DNA of 64,000 bases from Atrina japonica (lineage: Eukaryota > Mollusca > Bivalvia > Pterioida > Pinnidae), in contig BROG01000029.1 in assembly GCA_030159075.1 (NCBI GenBank), positions 418,501-482,500 on the forward strand. The letters run 5' to 3'. Of this stretch, positions 44,001 to 54,838 are shown piece by piece (position 1 is the stretch's first letter; every line of letters starts with the position of its first letter). A program made the translations under genes and the position numbers. The notes under the pieces were generated by a model. That model saw nothing but the letters and a program-made list of their open reading frames with translations. It was not told the origin of the DNA and ran no database searches.

Positions 44001-47000
44001 ACAAGGACATTTGTACTACAAGAGTCAGGTTTGTATTTACACGTTTCCTAGTTTCACCTTGCAATGTACAAGTAGGCTACCTATATAAAACAGATAATCT
44101 AATTTTGTTTGTAGTCCTCATTTTTGCTCCTGTGCATTTTATCCGTTTTACTATGCGAGTGTAAAATACTCAAGCTGGCTGTATAAGTCATACACAGTGT
44201 GACATACCTGTATTTACATACATATACAGACTTTGTATGGATAAATTTGCATACATAATTGCAATAAATACTGGGAGTAAATATGTTTACATAATTTCTT
44301 ATCGTAATCAGATGTGTCCAGCTGTGCCATTAAAGTTTGTTGGTACGATATGGATGATGTTCATTTTGACTTAAGTAAAATAAAAAGCAGCAACATCAAA
44401 AGGGACGGAAACCAGAGGCTCCCAGAGCCTGAATAACTCACCTGGACAATTAGCAAAATCATGGAAATATATTATAACAGTTACATGTACTTGACAATAG
44501 CTAACAAGCCCAAAATATGAAAAATCCACTTAAAAGGGCGTAATGACTCAAATATGAAGTCACCTGAAAAGTTTGAACATATTGTGTGATGAATAGTTTT
44601 CATTAGCCAAAACATGAAGAAATAAACTTGAAATTGGAATTAACCCCCATGAGCAACATTAGGCCGATATTCTGTCACTTAAAATCAGGGTAGAAATTTG
44701 GCCTTAAGCAACTCGACCCGACAATTTCTACAATATTGACAATTTTTAACTAGATCCATGTGTGCTGAAAATCACGGTTTCTTTCTTATATTTCCTTCTA
44801 GATGACAGCCAAAATAAACAAAATAAAGAGTTATCAAACTAAACATATCAATATATTTGTCCATCATTATGTAAATGAAACAAATTTCCAGATTTCCCCC
44901 AGTAAAACCACACATGTAGATTGTAGATAAATACAATGTAATTAGTAAATCACGTCTAAATATTTCTCTTTATCACTGTAAGTTCTAATGATGGTTTAAA
45001 TCATTGCAAAATATTTGAATAAACAACGTAGCTTCGGGATATAAAGGTCCCTGATTGTTGGACCTAGAGAATTCGTTCCTCACTTATTTCATTTGGATTT
45101 GACCGGTCAAATGGGGGTGCTTACTCCTCCATAGCACCTGATCTCACCTCTTGATTTCCGGAGGTCCATACGCGTGTTTGTCCATTTTTAAACAGACTCC
45201 TATTTATATCCCGTACATCCTGAAGATTGATACTTTGGTATCTGAGGTTTTTATATTGCATATTACGTTTGAAGAGAAATAGTCCGTCAGTATTCATTTC
45301 ATGACTGAAGCTGTGTATGTTATGTATGTTATTTCGTAATCAGAGATATTGTTTGCGTGTAGAGTTCATTTGACAATTTAAAAAGTGAGCCGGTGTCATA
45401 CTGATATAGACCCCCCCCCCCCCCCCCGAAGAAAATATTTCCCTCCATAGGGGAAAGTTTTCTATATAGAAATATTTCCGGGGGAAGATTCTCTATGCGG
45501 AAGGTTTTCTTTATGACACCAGCTCATATAGCTTTAATTTGCTGTGGCAGATTCGGCAGCAGGATCTACCCGAAAGTGAAAACTACCCCAAACCACCCAA
45601 AATCAAATAGTGTTCCGACAGCTCCTGCTGCCTTTTTAACTATCATATTTTATCAGTGTAAATTTTGATTCTAAAATGAGTATTTACACATCTGTTATCA
45701 TAAAGCCAATAATTAAAAAAACATTATATACATGTACCATATTTGAAATAATTATAGGAAGTATCGGATAGTTTCGTTAAATCGCGCTGTCCGGCTATTC
45801 AAACTATAAATCATGTTTACCAAAAAGTGTTGCTACCTTTCTGGTAAAACCCCTAATAAATAAAAAAAATGGGTTACGTTCGGCATGTTGTTTTTTTAAC
45901 AATAAATATGCATTTGTTCTGATAACCACCTGTCATCTCTTTCCGGTGTATATGGAATAAAAAGTTGCATAAAATCTGCATGCAAAATTTCCGTCGAGAA
46001 AAGTTCATTTTGCTAAAGCCCTATGTAAACCCGCTTGCAATGGTCTAGTGATAGAGTCTTCGACTCGCAAGCGGGTTCGATTCCTGTAAATGGTAGTCAC
46101 TGTTCCTTCGCCAAGCGCTCGGCATACGAAGTAAACGTCGCGAATCTTTTGGATGGGACTGGAAAACAAGGTCCCGTGTGACGGAAGGCGTGGCACGTAA
46201 AATAACCCTCACCGCATTGTTTTCATTCCATACCACGGGTCAAACTTCACTAATCACATACAGCTGGTGACATCTCAATATAAGTAAAAAAAAATCTTGA
46301 CGGGATGTTTTATGAATTTTGAATAGTGTTTTACGCCAGACTCAACAATTTTTCTGTTATATAGTGGCGACCAGTTTGTATTGGTGGAGGAAAGAACCTG
46401 GTTACAATGTTCCCGGGAAGCGACCAGAGGCCTTCCACAAGTAAACTAGCCAACTTTTCATAAAAACCAGCTTAAGTTCCAGCGGAACTAGAACTTGCGC
46501 TTACCAGAAGTGAAATACTTCATGATTCAAGGCGGGGTGCTCTTACCACTCGACAAAGGAGACCAGCTTCCCAACCCCTGTCGGGATGTAAAACAATAAT
46601 CAAACAAACAAAAGCTAGAGCCCGATGTAACACCTTTTTTTAAAGTCTATCACATACATCATAAACTATGGTAAAATATACATGTATAGACCTAACCCGA
46701 ATAATTCAAATGTTATATTCCGCTCACTGCTATCACTTCATTAACGAAAGTGGGAGGGATTCAGAGAGGGCTTGAATTAATGTGTCAACAATTAAGCAAG
46801 TAGTCCGACACCCTTGTTTGATTTAATTTAGACTCATTGCGTTTGTAAACAGTGTCAATTTATCTTGGTAGATCTACAATAACAGGTATCACATGTATTT
46901 AAACTTGTTATAAATGGAAACTTTTTATTAATTAGTACATGTCTTTTATTTGTTTTACCTCGTATCTGCCAAGTATCACGTATGCCAGCATGAACGGTAT

Positions 47001-47564
47001 AGCAGCTGCAGACATCGCATGGGTCGACGGCATCGAAGACTCCTGCAAGAATTCATTTTCCAGTCGAACTACGGGTGGAGAGGCTGGGCGTGACCACAGA
47101 AGAAAATCTTTTGTAGCTTGTCCCAAATACATACATAGACACCAAACAATTGCTGTCCTTCGTATCATGAGACTGTCCAGATTCCATGTACAAAACGGAT
47201 AAAACACTAAATAAAACGCCTCGTTACCTAGCGACGATGATAATTTGAACAGGTAATATAAAAATTTCTGATTGATTTTATATCTTAAAGATGAGCATGG
47301 TTTTAATTGACTTTCCTTACAATCATTTTGAAAATGTTTTGTGGAGTCAGCATTTCCACCAGTTTTACATCGCTTGTGTTGATAATGGTCTTCATTAAAT
47401 CCGTTCTGTATAATATTATTGTTTTGACACTTTTGGTCTCCATTTCCCGGGCTTTCACTCTCTCTGTTTTTGTTGTTAAGTTCCGTAGCAACCACTTCTA
47501 TTCCACATAATTGTTGAAATTTCGCTGTGTAATCTGGACTACCCAACTTTTTTATAAAATCCAT
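34161..47564 (-). CDS. SGPP: Sphingosine-1-phosphate phosphatase (SGPP), 420 aa
   Basis: CDS is complement(join(34161..34727, 38153..38242, 46959..47564)). The protein removes phosphate from sphingosine-1-phosphate at the ER membrane. The lipid-phosphatase motifs are complete: K152-x6-R159-P160, P179-S180-T181-H182, and S222-R223-x5-H229-x3-D233. The N-terminus (AKFQQLCGIEV) matches the family's FQ-x-x-CG start, which favours the Met at 47564 over the one 13 codons upstream. An Asn/Lys/Ser-rich, low-complexity stretch covers residues 28-92; hydrophobic membrane segments follow from about residue 98. Length fits vertebrate SGPP1 and SGPP2, but the two cannot be told apart. Both introns are phase 0. 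No canonical AATAAA is seen close after the stop. Confidence 0.93.
34803..37015. repeat. Inverted set of about 350-bp tandem units (SGPP intron 2)
   Basis: Three diverged direct units begin near 34850, 35200 and 35552, each with ATGCTACAAAATGAGCCAT-like and TAGGAGTTTTGGGGTAAAA-like blocks. From about 36050 to 37000 the same blocks appear in reverse complement (TATGGTTTTTACCCC...CTAACATGTCTCATTTTGT). The whole is a 2.2-kb imperfect palindrome. Confidence 0.8.
38050..38132. repeat. (TA)n microsatellites
   Basis: Two TA blocks about 20 bp past SGPP exon 2 in the transcript direction. Confidence 0.95.
38153..38242 (-). CDS. SGPP: SGPP exon 2 (residues 203-232, catalytic His)
   Basis: Acceptor tttatttcag|atatc, donor gtattg|gtgag, 90 nt, phase 0 on both sides. 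Encodes ISAWIVIPIAVTWCLL and SRLYLGVHTVL. It is the only copy in its array with an intact reading frame and a proper donor. Confidence 0.9.
38243..39016 (-). repeat. Tandem array of eight decayed SGPP exon 2 copies
   Basis: Each unit aligns to exon 2 and its acceptor. The acceptor positions (CT on the plus strand) are 38243 (genuine), 38328, 38413, 38498, 38583, 38668, 38753, then 38912 and 39014. The first seven are exactly 85 bp apart. Copies keep 'tttcag|atatc' and codons for ATCGGCATGGATTGTTATAC, but most carry TAT TGA where the exon has TAC TTG, and all lack the exon's donor. An inverted insert lies at 38756-38850. Confidence 0.9.
39800..40390 (+). repeat. Interspersed family R1 copy, interrupted by a SINE
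   Basis: R1 blocks before 39994 (CCAAAGTATAAATCTTTAGG, GACAAACACGGACCTCTGG) resume after 40285 (GAACGGATCATCGTCACAAT). A second R1 piece follows at 40685-40880. Confidence 0.75.
39995..40272 (-). mobile_element. tRNA-Lys-like SINE with 12-bp target duplication
   Basis: On the minus strand the head reads CCTGGCTCAGTCGGTAGCGC...ACTCTTGATC...GAGTTCGAGTCCAGCC: A box, CTT at the anticodon position and B box. The tail has GTGAAAGATTCTTGAGTGGG and ACGTTAATCAACAACAAAC. Target duplication AAATACGTGAGG (39983-39994) / AAATACGTAAGG (40273-40284), one mismatch. It sits inside an R1 copy. Confidence 0.88.
41085..42190. repeat. 54-bp minisatellite array, open on both strands
   Basis: The unit AGGTCACGTATGACTGTGAG followed by about 34 bp is 54 nt long. 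Two variants (AATAATAAGTGTCCTAG and AACAGTAAGTGTCCGGA) largely alternate, giving a 108-bp higher-order period. The first 200 bp are older, longer units. Since 54 is a multiple of three, frames of 268 codons (plus) and 254 codons (minus) stay open without any sign of being genes. Confidence 0.92.
42281..42582 (+). mobile_element. tRNA-headed SINE with poly-A interruption
   Basis: A-box region GGCTTAATGATTAGAGC, B box AGGTTCGAGTCCC, body with GGTGGTCTC and tail GAGTGTGGCGTAAAACACC. Flanked by ATGACTGAG at 42272-42280 and 42583-42591. It lies within the last degenerate unit of the 54-bp array. An internal A run spans about 42477-42511. Confidence 0.82.
43136..43188. repeat. (GT)n microsatellite
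   Basis: GTGTGTGTG run with GC interruptions. Confidence 0.9.
43380..43433 (+). CDS. Candidate first exon of an unidentified nested gene
   Basis: ATG in a good context (TATCATGGCC) opens MADYKLTRTAEDRVKITR and ends CACAAG|GTTAGT, a fair donor. No matching downstream exon was found, and it would lie inside SGPP intron 1 on the opposite strand. The product is not recognised. Confidence 0.2.
43643..43693. repeat. (CAA)n(CTA)n microsatellite
   Basis: Adjacent CAA and CTA trinucleotide runs. Confidence 0.9.
45050..45260 (-). repeat. Interspersed family R1 copy, minus orientation
   Basis: GAATTCGTTCCTCACTTATT, TTACTCCTCCATAGCACCTG and CTGAAGATTGATACTTTGGT match the R1 consensus in reverse. Confidence 0.7.
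46025..46275 (+). mobile_element. tRNA-headed SINE of another family
   Basis: A box in TGGTCTAGTGATAGAG (46041-46056) and B box GGTTCGATTCC (46074-46084). CCGCTTGCA (46031-46039) pairs with TCGCAAGCGG, an odd stem for a tRNA. The body continues to AAGGTCCCGTGTGACGGAAG and GGCACGTAAAATAACCCT. Confidence 0.65.
46305..46566 (-). mobile_element. tRNA-headed SINE, minus orientation
   Basis: Tail GTTTTACGCCAGACTCAACA, body GTGGCGACCAGTTTGTATTG, and degraded head ending at about 46566 (CTTACCACTCGACAAAGGAG). Confidence 0.75.
46959..47564 (-). CDS. SGPP: SGPP exon 1 (residues 1-202)
   Basis: It runs from ATG at 47564 to the donor TACGAG|GTAAAA. Encodes the variable N-terminus, the first membrane segments and motifs C1 and C2. 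Confidence 0.93.
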
Positions 47565-48171
47565 GCCGTAAAAATGATATATACAGTGACTTCTTAACCG
47601 CACCTTTTTATCTCCGGTACCTAGTCGGCGCTGTATTTAGTAATGCATTAGCCCTTCCTATCCCAAATTATATTTAAATCCCGTAGAAGAAGTCATGTGA
47701 CATCGGCTTTTGTGGTCTTATCAGGGAACATTTCAAAATTGTAGTTCTAAAGGAAACTTAAGTGCTCTACAAATTATTGGCTTACAATCGATAGCGTTAC
47801 AAAACTGTGTATGCAACATGTTGGACATTTAAAATAATAAATTCAATGGAATATATTTCGGGTATTTAACTGTAAATGTATATATAGTGTAAACACCGAC
47901 AGGTATATATTTTCCTACATTACTTAAACGAACTTTAATACGGATTTAGTATTTAATTATTAATCTATAAAACCAAGGAATGCATTAGACAGTGATATAC
48001 ATACTTTTAAATATAGCTGCCTCGGTATCCAGGTTCAGTACGGTGTTGAGGGTGAGGGGTATACTTTGGAGGTTATTTAAGACGACGAAGTATCAACCAT
48101 AATCATGCAGTCAGACCACAAACATTTCAATTAACAACAAATCATATCATAATGTAGTTAAATTGGCACAT

Positions 48172-48362
48172 GTCATAGGCGTCGGAAGTAAATTGAAAGT
48201 CGGGGGGGGGGGGATAAACCAACTTAAAAAACACACACGCCAGAAACGTCTGGGGGCTAAGCCCCAATTTTCAACATTTATGTCTATCTTTGCAAAAAAA
48301 GGGGGGGGGAGCTAATCCCCCTCTAGCCCCCCCCCCCCCCCCAGTTCCGACGCCTATGCATG
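48172..48362. mobile_element. Palindromic element with GGCGTCGGAA ends
   Basis: Left end CATAGGCGTCGGAAG, right end TTCCGACGCCTATG; inner G-runs and C-runs also pair. A sibling at 54655-54838 has the same layout. Confidence 0.8.
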
Positions 48363-48642
48363 TTTACAAACACAATGAGTCTCAATCAAATCATAACAGG
48401 GATGGCAAACTTGTTTTCGGCAACAATAACATTACACATGGAGTCACGTTTTATCTGTGCATTCCTAATTTTAGCTCGATGGGCTCACAGGTACTTGTGG
48501 ACAGGACCATATAAGTTTGCCTTGCCCATAACCGCTTGATTTTTTAGTATATTTTATTTATTCTTTTCATCAAAACATGGCAATTTTTGGATATACCAAG
48601 AAATATGGCCAACCTAAAGACTTAAAGCCAAATGTGGTTACA

Positions 48643-48688
48643 CCCTATATATATATTATATAATATATATATATATATATATAAATAT

Positions 48689-48741
<53 letters not shown>
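48643..48741. repeat. (TA)n microsatellite
   Basis: Imperfect TA tract just before the first copy of the segmental duplication. Confidence 0.9.
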
Positions 48742-49114
48742 TTTTTATATATACATGTTATAGTCATATTTAAGGTTCAAAAGCAAACCCACAAAGTTAG
48801 GCGTCACATCCTTGAAAGGCCTCTAGAATGAAACAGTCATCATATTTTTTATATGATTTATAGACCTTGAGAGCCAAGTTATTCTTTTGAAATCCAATGA
48901 TTCAGATGGCATATTTTACTGAATATTGGCCATAATCAAGTCAGATATTGAACTGATATATAACAAGATAACCGTAACCGGGTGGATAAAACATGGCGCT
49001 TAAACACACATTCGTGGAGTAATGTTCATAAATAAACTGTTCTGTACTCTCTTAATGTGTATTCGTATGAACTTTTGTCGTATTCTTAAAGTTCTATTCC
49101 AGCTTATTAGTTAA

Positions 49115-49471
49115 TTAATCGTGGGAAACACTTAACATATTGATATATTTATAAACGGTAAGTTGTTGGCGGTCACGTGTTGACGCTCTACTGAGCGTGT
49201 TTGTTTCACTGTCCAGGACAATCCAGACAAGTGGAACACCAATAAAATGCTCTGGAACACTGTCCTGGGCAAGCAATTTAGCCATAAACGTACGGTGAAT
49301 TATGTAAATTTTATCGACATCTTTGAAATAACTACTTCCTGCCCTGGTATATTCGATTGCAACATGTTCTGATACTGTGCCGGAACAGTACTCTCGCGGT
49401 GAATCGTGCAAACCCTTTATATCACTCGTACAACAGGGTAAATTTAAGAATTCCATCGGAATCCCCCTCAT
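49115..49471 (-). CDS. Orphan ORF, 118 codons, unknown
   Basis: From MRGIPMEFLNLPCCTSDI to ...NMLSVSHD and a stop. The composition is protein-like (Cys, Trp, His, Asp all present, no low complexity), unlike most frames in this window. It occupies the segment unique to the first copy of the segmental duplication. I recognise no family and see no promoter or splice partners; it may be a fragment of a mobile element or captured exon. Confidence 0.3.
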   Translation of the reverse strand: MRGIPMEFLNLPCCTSDIKGLHDSPREYCSGTVSEHVAIEYTRAGSSYFKDVDKIYIIHRTFMAKLLAQDSVPEHFIGVPLVWIVLDSETNTLSRASTRDRQQLTVYKYINMLSVSHD

Positions 49472-50410
49472 AACCCCATCAATACATTGAATTTTTTGAA
49501 ATTATTTTCATTTTCGTCGATTAGGAGTGGTTTTCTAATGAAAATGTCAAAAATTACAATAACGTCCAGAAAATTACATTAATGTCCCCGGAATGTGACT
49601 TTAAAACTTGCCGCAAGTATATGATTGAAATGTTTAAATGTAGCGTAAAATGCCATTCAAACAAACAAATTTAAACAAAAAAATAATTTTCACAAATTAC
49701 AAAACATGAACAATGCATCATTTGATATGGAAACTACTTTACGGTTTTACTCATGGATAGATTTTATCCAGGTACTCCGGATTCCTCCCACAGCAAGGAC
49801 TCCATCACGCCAACATCAGCGCCAACAAGAGACATTTAATACAAGTTGTTAAACTTCTTTGTTATTTGTTGTAAAATAAATATTTTTTTTATTTTAAAAC
49901 CTTCATGGACCCAATACGGTAATTAAATCCTAAAAAAGTTGATATTAAAAAGAAACAAAACGTTTGAACACCTTATAATTCTCATTTTTTTAATCATTGT
50001 GAAATTTTCAATGGTCAAGGAGCATATAGATAAGTTTGAGAGGTATTCCTGCGTTACACTTGTAATTTGTTCCACACGTGAAATTTTGTCAGGTGAACAT
50101 AACCAAGGTAAATCTATGGTTTTAAAAAGAAGACAATGGAAATAACGTCAAAAATAAACTTTAAGATGATTCCGATTTTGGTGGTTGGATCCTGCAAAGT
50201 CATAAATAACACCCGTGCTTCCATACATTAAGGCCTAAATCCTAACTGACTTTTGTTTAAAAGGAAACTGATATTATATATAACATAACTTTAATTTTTT
50301 CAATAAAAATACGTAATATATATATAAATCCATAAGCAATCGAGCTACGTGGCCATTGACCTCTTTTTGGTAAATAGACCGTATTGTTTTGGTCTTTGAC
50401 AGAACCCGGA

Positions 50411-50456
50411 TGTACCACTTTACCTAGGTAAACCTACATCAAGGTAAAGTGGCACA
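50411..50456. repeat. Short foldback (15-bp arms)
   Basis: TGTACCACTTTACCT pairs with AGGTAAAGTGGCACA. Flanking GAACCCGGATGTACC also occurs in reverse near 37040. Confidence 0.7.
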
Positions 50457-50689
50457 TCTGGCAATCTATCATATTTTAGGTCCAAAAGCAAGTCGACCCA
50501 CAAAGTTAGGCATCACTCTTAAAAGGCCTCTAGAATGAAACAGTCATCATAAGTGATTTATAGACTTTGAGAGCCACGTTATTCTTTTGAAATCCAATAT
50601 TTTACTGAATGTTGGCCATAATCAAGTCAGATATTGAACTGATATATAACAAGATAACCGTAGCCGGGTGGATAAAACATGGCGCTTAA

Positions 50690-50905
50690 ATAAACCATGA
50701 AGTCTCTCAACTCTAGTCAATGCCGGTTCGAGCCCCACTGGAACCTAAGCTTATTTTGTAAGATTATTTGCTAGTTTACTTGCAGAAGGCCGTTGGTCTC
50801 TTCCCGGGTACATTGTAACCGGGTACTTTCACCCGCTTTTAAGACTGATCGCCATTATATGACTGAAATGTTTAAATGCAGCGTAAAACGTCACTCAAAC
50901 AAACA
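50690..50905 (+). mobile_element. SINE, plus orientation
   Basis: B box CCGGTTCGAGCCCC, body TAGTTTACTTGCAGAAGGCC and CGGGTACATTGTAACC, tail TGCAGCGTAAAACGTC. Its 3' tail is also present in the first duplication copy (49608-49680). Confidence 0.7.
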
Positions 50906-51734
50906 AATTTAAACAGAAAAATAATTTTCATAAATTACAAAACATGAACAATACACTGATGGATATGGAAGCTGCTTAACGGTTTTACTCATGGACGGAT
51001 TTTCTCCAGGTACTCAAGATTCCTCCAAAGTAAAGACTCCCTCACCGCCACCGTCAGCGCAAACAAGAGACATTAATACAAGTTATTAAACTTCTTTGTT
51101 AATTGTTGTAAAATAGATATTTATTTTATTTTAAAACGCCCATGAACCCAATACGATAATTTAATCCTCAAAAAGTTGATTTTAAAAAGATACAAAACGT
51201 TTAAACACCTTAATTCTCAATTTTGAACTATTGCGAAATTTTCAATGGTCAAGGAGCATATAGATAAGTTTGAGAGATATTCCTGCGTTACACTTGTAAT
51301 TTGTTCCACACACGTGGTATTTCGTCAGGTGAACATAACCAAGGTAAATCTATGGTTATAAAAAGAAGACAATTGAAATAACGTCAATAATAAACTTTAA
51401 GATGATTCCGATTTTGGTAGTTTGATCCTGCAAAGTCATGTTTAACACCCGTGCTTCCATACAAATGCCTAAATCCTAACTGACTTTTGTATAAAAGAAA
51501 ACTGATATCATATATAACATAATTGTAATTTTTCAATAACTGCAATTATCGCCGGTAATTCGTCTGTGATCCCTCTAAGCAACTCAACAGAGTTACGTGA
51601 GCTGTCCAGACAGGAAGTAACAGCCTCTGGTGATAGACAGCACTTCTGATTGTTGATTATATGATTAGACGAAATAATGTTTTTTCTGAAGTGTCAAAAT
51701 AGATATAAAAAGTATATAGTATATAAAAAATTTC

Positions 51735-51855
51735 AGATATCGAAGTATAAATCTTTAGGATGTCCAGGATATAGGTACAAATCTGATAAAATGGACAAAC
51801 ACGGACCTCTGAAAATCAACAGGTGGGATAAGGTGCCATGGAGGAGTAAGCATCC
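51735..51855 (+). repeat. Interspersed family R1 copy
   Basis: CGAAGTATAAATCTTTAGGA, GGACAAACACGGACCTCTG and CCATGGAGGAGTAAGCATCC. Confidence 0.7.
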
Positions 51856-52563
51856 GATATTATCGTGTTTTATAAAGAACATGTTTCCATGAACAATTTA
51901 ATGTTTTTTAAATACATGCAGATGATTTCGACAAGCGAGTTGATCTAAAAAATTGTCAACAAGAGCTGCTTTTTCTCAGAGTTTGTAATTTCACATGCAG
52001 GTCACACTTCTGCTGAAGGTCACAAACAACGGTTAGATCTGGACACATGATAATAATGTTCTTATGCAGTTTTCAGAGACCTATATGCAGTACCAGAGAA
52101 CCGACGAAAGTTAGTTAAGTGCAAAATAAACAATGCGGCAATAACAGTTGATTCTGTCGCAAACATATGAATTTTTTACAAAACAGGAAAGAGTTGATAT
52201 TACAACCTTTTTGCACAAAATGCATTTAGATTACTTTATTATTATCCTTATACATTGTTATCATTTTAGTTAATTTCAACTCTCGGTTAGAGTAGCTGTT
52301 ACGAAAGAGTACAATTGAAACATTAAGTCTTGGCTTGACTTCTACAAAACTGATATAATTGATAGATACTATTTATTAATTATTTCAAAATTTGTTATCA
52401 TTCATTAACAAAAATATCTCCACTTAATATCATCATTATCATCATCATCATCATTTTATGGAAGTGAGTTTACATATGAGTGTCAAAATGTCTTTGATTT
52501 TGTAGATTTCCATACAAAATCGTGCTTATCATTGTACCGAAATACCCCCTCCCCAATAGCGGA

Positions 52564-53030
52564 TTTTAGCAGATTTTGGATATGTTGTTCTACTCAACAT
52601 TCAGGTTCCCAGTTTAATTTACTACCAGTTTTTCCGGGTCGAAGTTATGCCTAACGAACAGACTACATAGGCAACTCCCAGGACGAAAACTATTGTCATT
52701 TGCTAATTTTTAAATTGGAAATTAAAATTTTTGCAGATTTTGGATATGTTGTTCTACTCAACATTCAGGTTCCCAGTTTGATTTTCTACCAGTGTTCTGC
52801 CTAACGAACAGACTACATATGCAACTCCCAGGACGAAAACTATTGTCATTTGCTAATTTTTAAATTGGAAATTTAAAATTTTGCAGATTTTGGATATTTT
52901 GTTCTACTCAACATTAAGGTCCCCAGTTTCTACCAGTGTTCTGCCTAACGAACAGACTACATATGCAACTCCCAGGACTAAAACTATTGTCATTTACTAA
53001 TTTTTAAATTGGAAATTTCCAATTTAAAAG
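52564..53030. repeat. Three tandem 150-170-bp units
   Basis: GCAGATTTTGGATATGTTGT starts each unit (about 52570, 52733, 52883) and CTAACGAACAGACTACATA recurs in each. The third ends in an inverted AATTGGAAATTTCCAATT. Confidence 0.88.
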
Positions 53031-53099
53031 TTAGCAAATGACTCTATGTACATGTACTTTTAAAAGGTTAAAACCTGCAGCTGGCTTACAGGGGCGGAA

Positions 53100-53215
53100 T
53101 GGTTTCTAAGCTCTGCTTGAAAGTCTCAACAGCCACTGTGACGCTGGTATTAGGTTCCCTAATCTAAAAACGCCCAGGAAGAACGAGTACTGAAAAACTT
53201 GTATCCTGGCTTGAG
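53100..53215 (-). pseudogene. LINE (non-LTR retrotransposon) ORF2 tail relic
   Basis: Minus-strand QVFQYSFFLGVFRLGNLIPAS followed, after a frameshift, by VTVAVETFKQSLE. This matches the C-terminal pattern of many LINE reverse-transcriptase ORFs (YSFFPRT..WN.LP...V.A.....FK..L). Only this tail is readable. Confidence 0.5.
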
Positions 53216-53712
53216 GTTGGAGGAATAAGGCAGCACTAGACATAGGGAAATAACAATTGGCAAAATGTCAAAGTTTTCCACATTTGAAAAACTTTAACTT
53301 TTTGGCTGGTTTTGGATGAATGAATTTTTGTTTCTTAACATCCCGAAAAAAGCGTAGTCACAAAGTTTCCTTAATTCCATTTCCAGTAAGATCCAGAAAC
53401 ATGGAGTTGGTCCATACACATGTTTCCGATAAATGTGCATTCTGGTGGCAGCTTCAAGTTTGAGAGATGTTGTGCATAATTTCAAATGTTTCTGTCGGAG
53501 ATCCGGATAGTAAACTGTTTTCAGCGAAACAGATGATAACCCGAATTCTAACACAATTTTTAACTATGGTCAAATTGTGGTTATAAAAAGAAAACCAATG
53601 AAGATAGATTCAATAACACAAATATTAATATGATTTCACGATTCATGATATTGTGACGATATTGACTGAATTAAATAATAAGATAATATTTTTTAAACTA
53701 AATGTCCACATT

Positions 53713-53715
<3 letters not shown>

Positions 53716-53806
<91 letters not shown>
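53716..53806. repeat. (TA)n microsatellite
   Basis: Nearly pure TA. Confidence 0.95.
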
Positions 53807-54129
53807 TATCATACACCCGGATCAATGAAATTTCATCATGCTAGGTCAGTAGGTTATTCAAATAGTCCCTGTGTTCATGATATTTTCTGTGTTATAGGAT
53901 TATGATATCATACCTTTAATTTAGATATTGATTATCTAATCAATAGATCACACGTGAAAAATGATTCAATTCTGTGTAAAAGTTAGACAATTTCTATAAT
54001 TAGGAATTCATTCAACACTAAGTATTTGACAAGCTGTGATACGGATTTTCAAGACGATTACTGTGTTTACACATTCGAAATATTGACCTTTATTTGATTC
54101 AATATTGAATTCATAAAATTATATATTTT

Positions 54130-54480
54130 CACATTTGTATTCTTTTTATACCCCCTATATAAAAACCAAGTGTGGGAAGGGTTATACTGGAATAAGCTTT
54201 TCCGTCCGTCTGGCCGTAGTCAGAGTTAGTCCAACGACTATGCATTCGCACATTTTGTCATTGTATTTCATAAAAACTTTGTATAAAGTAGTTTTACCAT
54301 ATGAAGTTGCCTTCACTTTGTGAGAAGTAATGGTATTCCATGCACTTATTGTGCCCCTCAAACAATATTCCATCACGGTTGTAGAGAGTTATGTCCCTTT
54401 ACGTGAAAACACGGATACAACTTTGTTCGCTCATACGATAATGCATGTAGGTTATACGACATGCAGTGAATTGCTATCAT
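54130..54480 (+). repeat. Probable interspersed repeat with TCCGTCCGTCTGGCCG
   Basis: The sequence CCCCCTATATAAA...GTGTGGGAAGGGTTATAC...TTCCGTCCGTCTGGCC resembles a repeat common in mollusc genomes (from memory, not searched). Short frames on both strands are not gene-like. Confidence 0.4.
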
Positions 54481-54654
54481 TTTTTATCCTTTTAAGTCGA
54501 CCTTTTTATTGCAGTATATGGACTTGTACAAATGTGTTTTTAGAATGCTAAACTCATGTTTCCCCTCTACCTGTTCTGCGGGAGTTTACTAGATTTTCCT
54601 AAAAGCGTATAAAAGGCTATGTGCAGATGTTCAATACATATGTATATACATATC

Positions 54655-54838
54655 ATTAGCGTCGGAAGCAAATTGAAAGTGGGGGGGCTAAACCAATTTA
54701 AACACACACACACGCCAGAAACGTCTTGGGGCTCAGCCCCAATATTTAACACCTATGTCTATCTTTGCAAAAAAGTGGGGGGGGGCTAAGCCCCCCTCCC
54801 CACCGGTAGCCCCCCCCCCCGGTTCCGACGCCTATGCA
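54655..54838. mobile_element. Palindromic element with GCGTCGGAA ends, second copy
   Basis: Left AGCGTCGGAAG, right TTCCGACGCCTATGC; inner block CACACGCCAGAAACGTCT is identical to that in the copy at 48172. Confidence 0.8.

Larger units (their letters stand above)
38243..46958 (-). other. SGPP intron 1
   Basis: An 8.7-kb intron. Apart from the exon-copy array it holds R1, R3 and SINE insertions, the 54-bp minisatellite, (GT)n at 43136-43188, a CAA/CTA run at 43643-43693 and two SINEs at 46.0-46.6 kb. From 43700 to 45040 I see nothing definable. Confidence 0.6.
48775..51535. repeat. Tandem segmental duplication
   Basis: 48775-49010 matches 50462-50700 (AAAGTTAGG...GGCCTCTAGAATGAAACAG through CATGGCGCTTAAA). 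49608-50335 matches 50852-51535 (ATTTTCAATGGTCAAGGAGC, CCTGCGTTACACTTGTAATT). The first copy has 49011-49607 where the second has a SINE head and body. Confidence 0.9.

Noticed and set aside
46030..46100. tRNA gene on the plus strand
   Set aside because: Stem pairing is unlike a cloverleaf and a SINE body follows.
47564..47603. Upstream Met of SGPP (13 codons earlier)
   Set aside because: The added residues do not resemble SGPP N-termini, while the frame from 47564 begins like the family.
53294..53554. 86-codon minus-strand frame
   Set aside because: Protein-like in places and near the LINE tail, but in no consistent frame with it and without any recognised motif; left unannotated.
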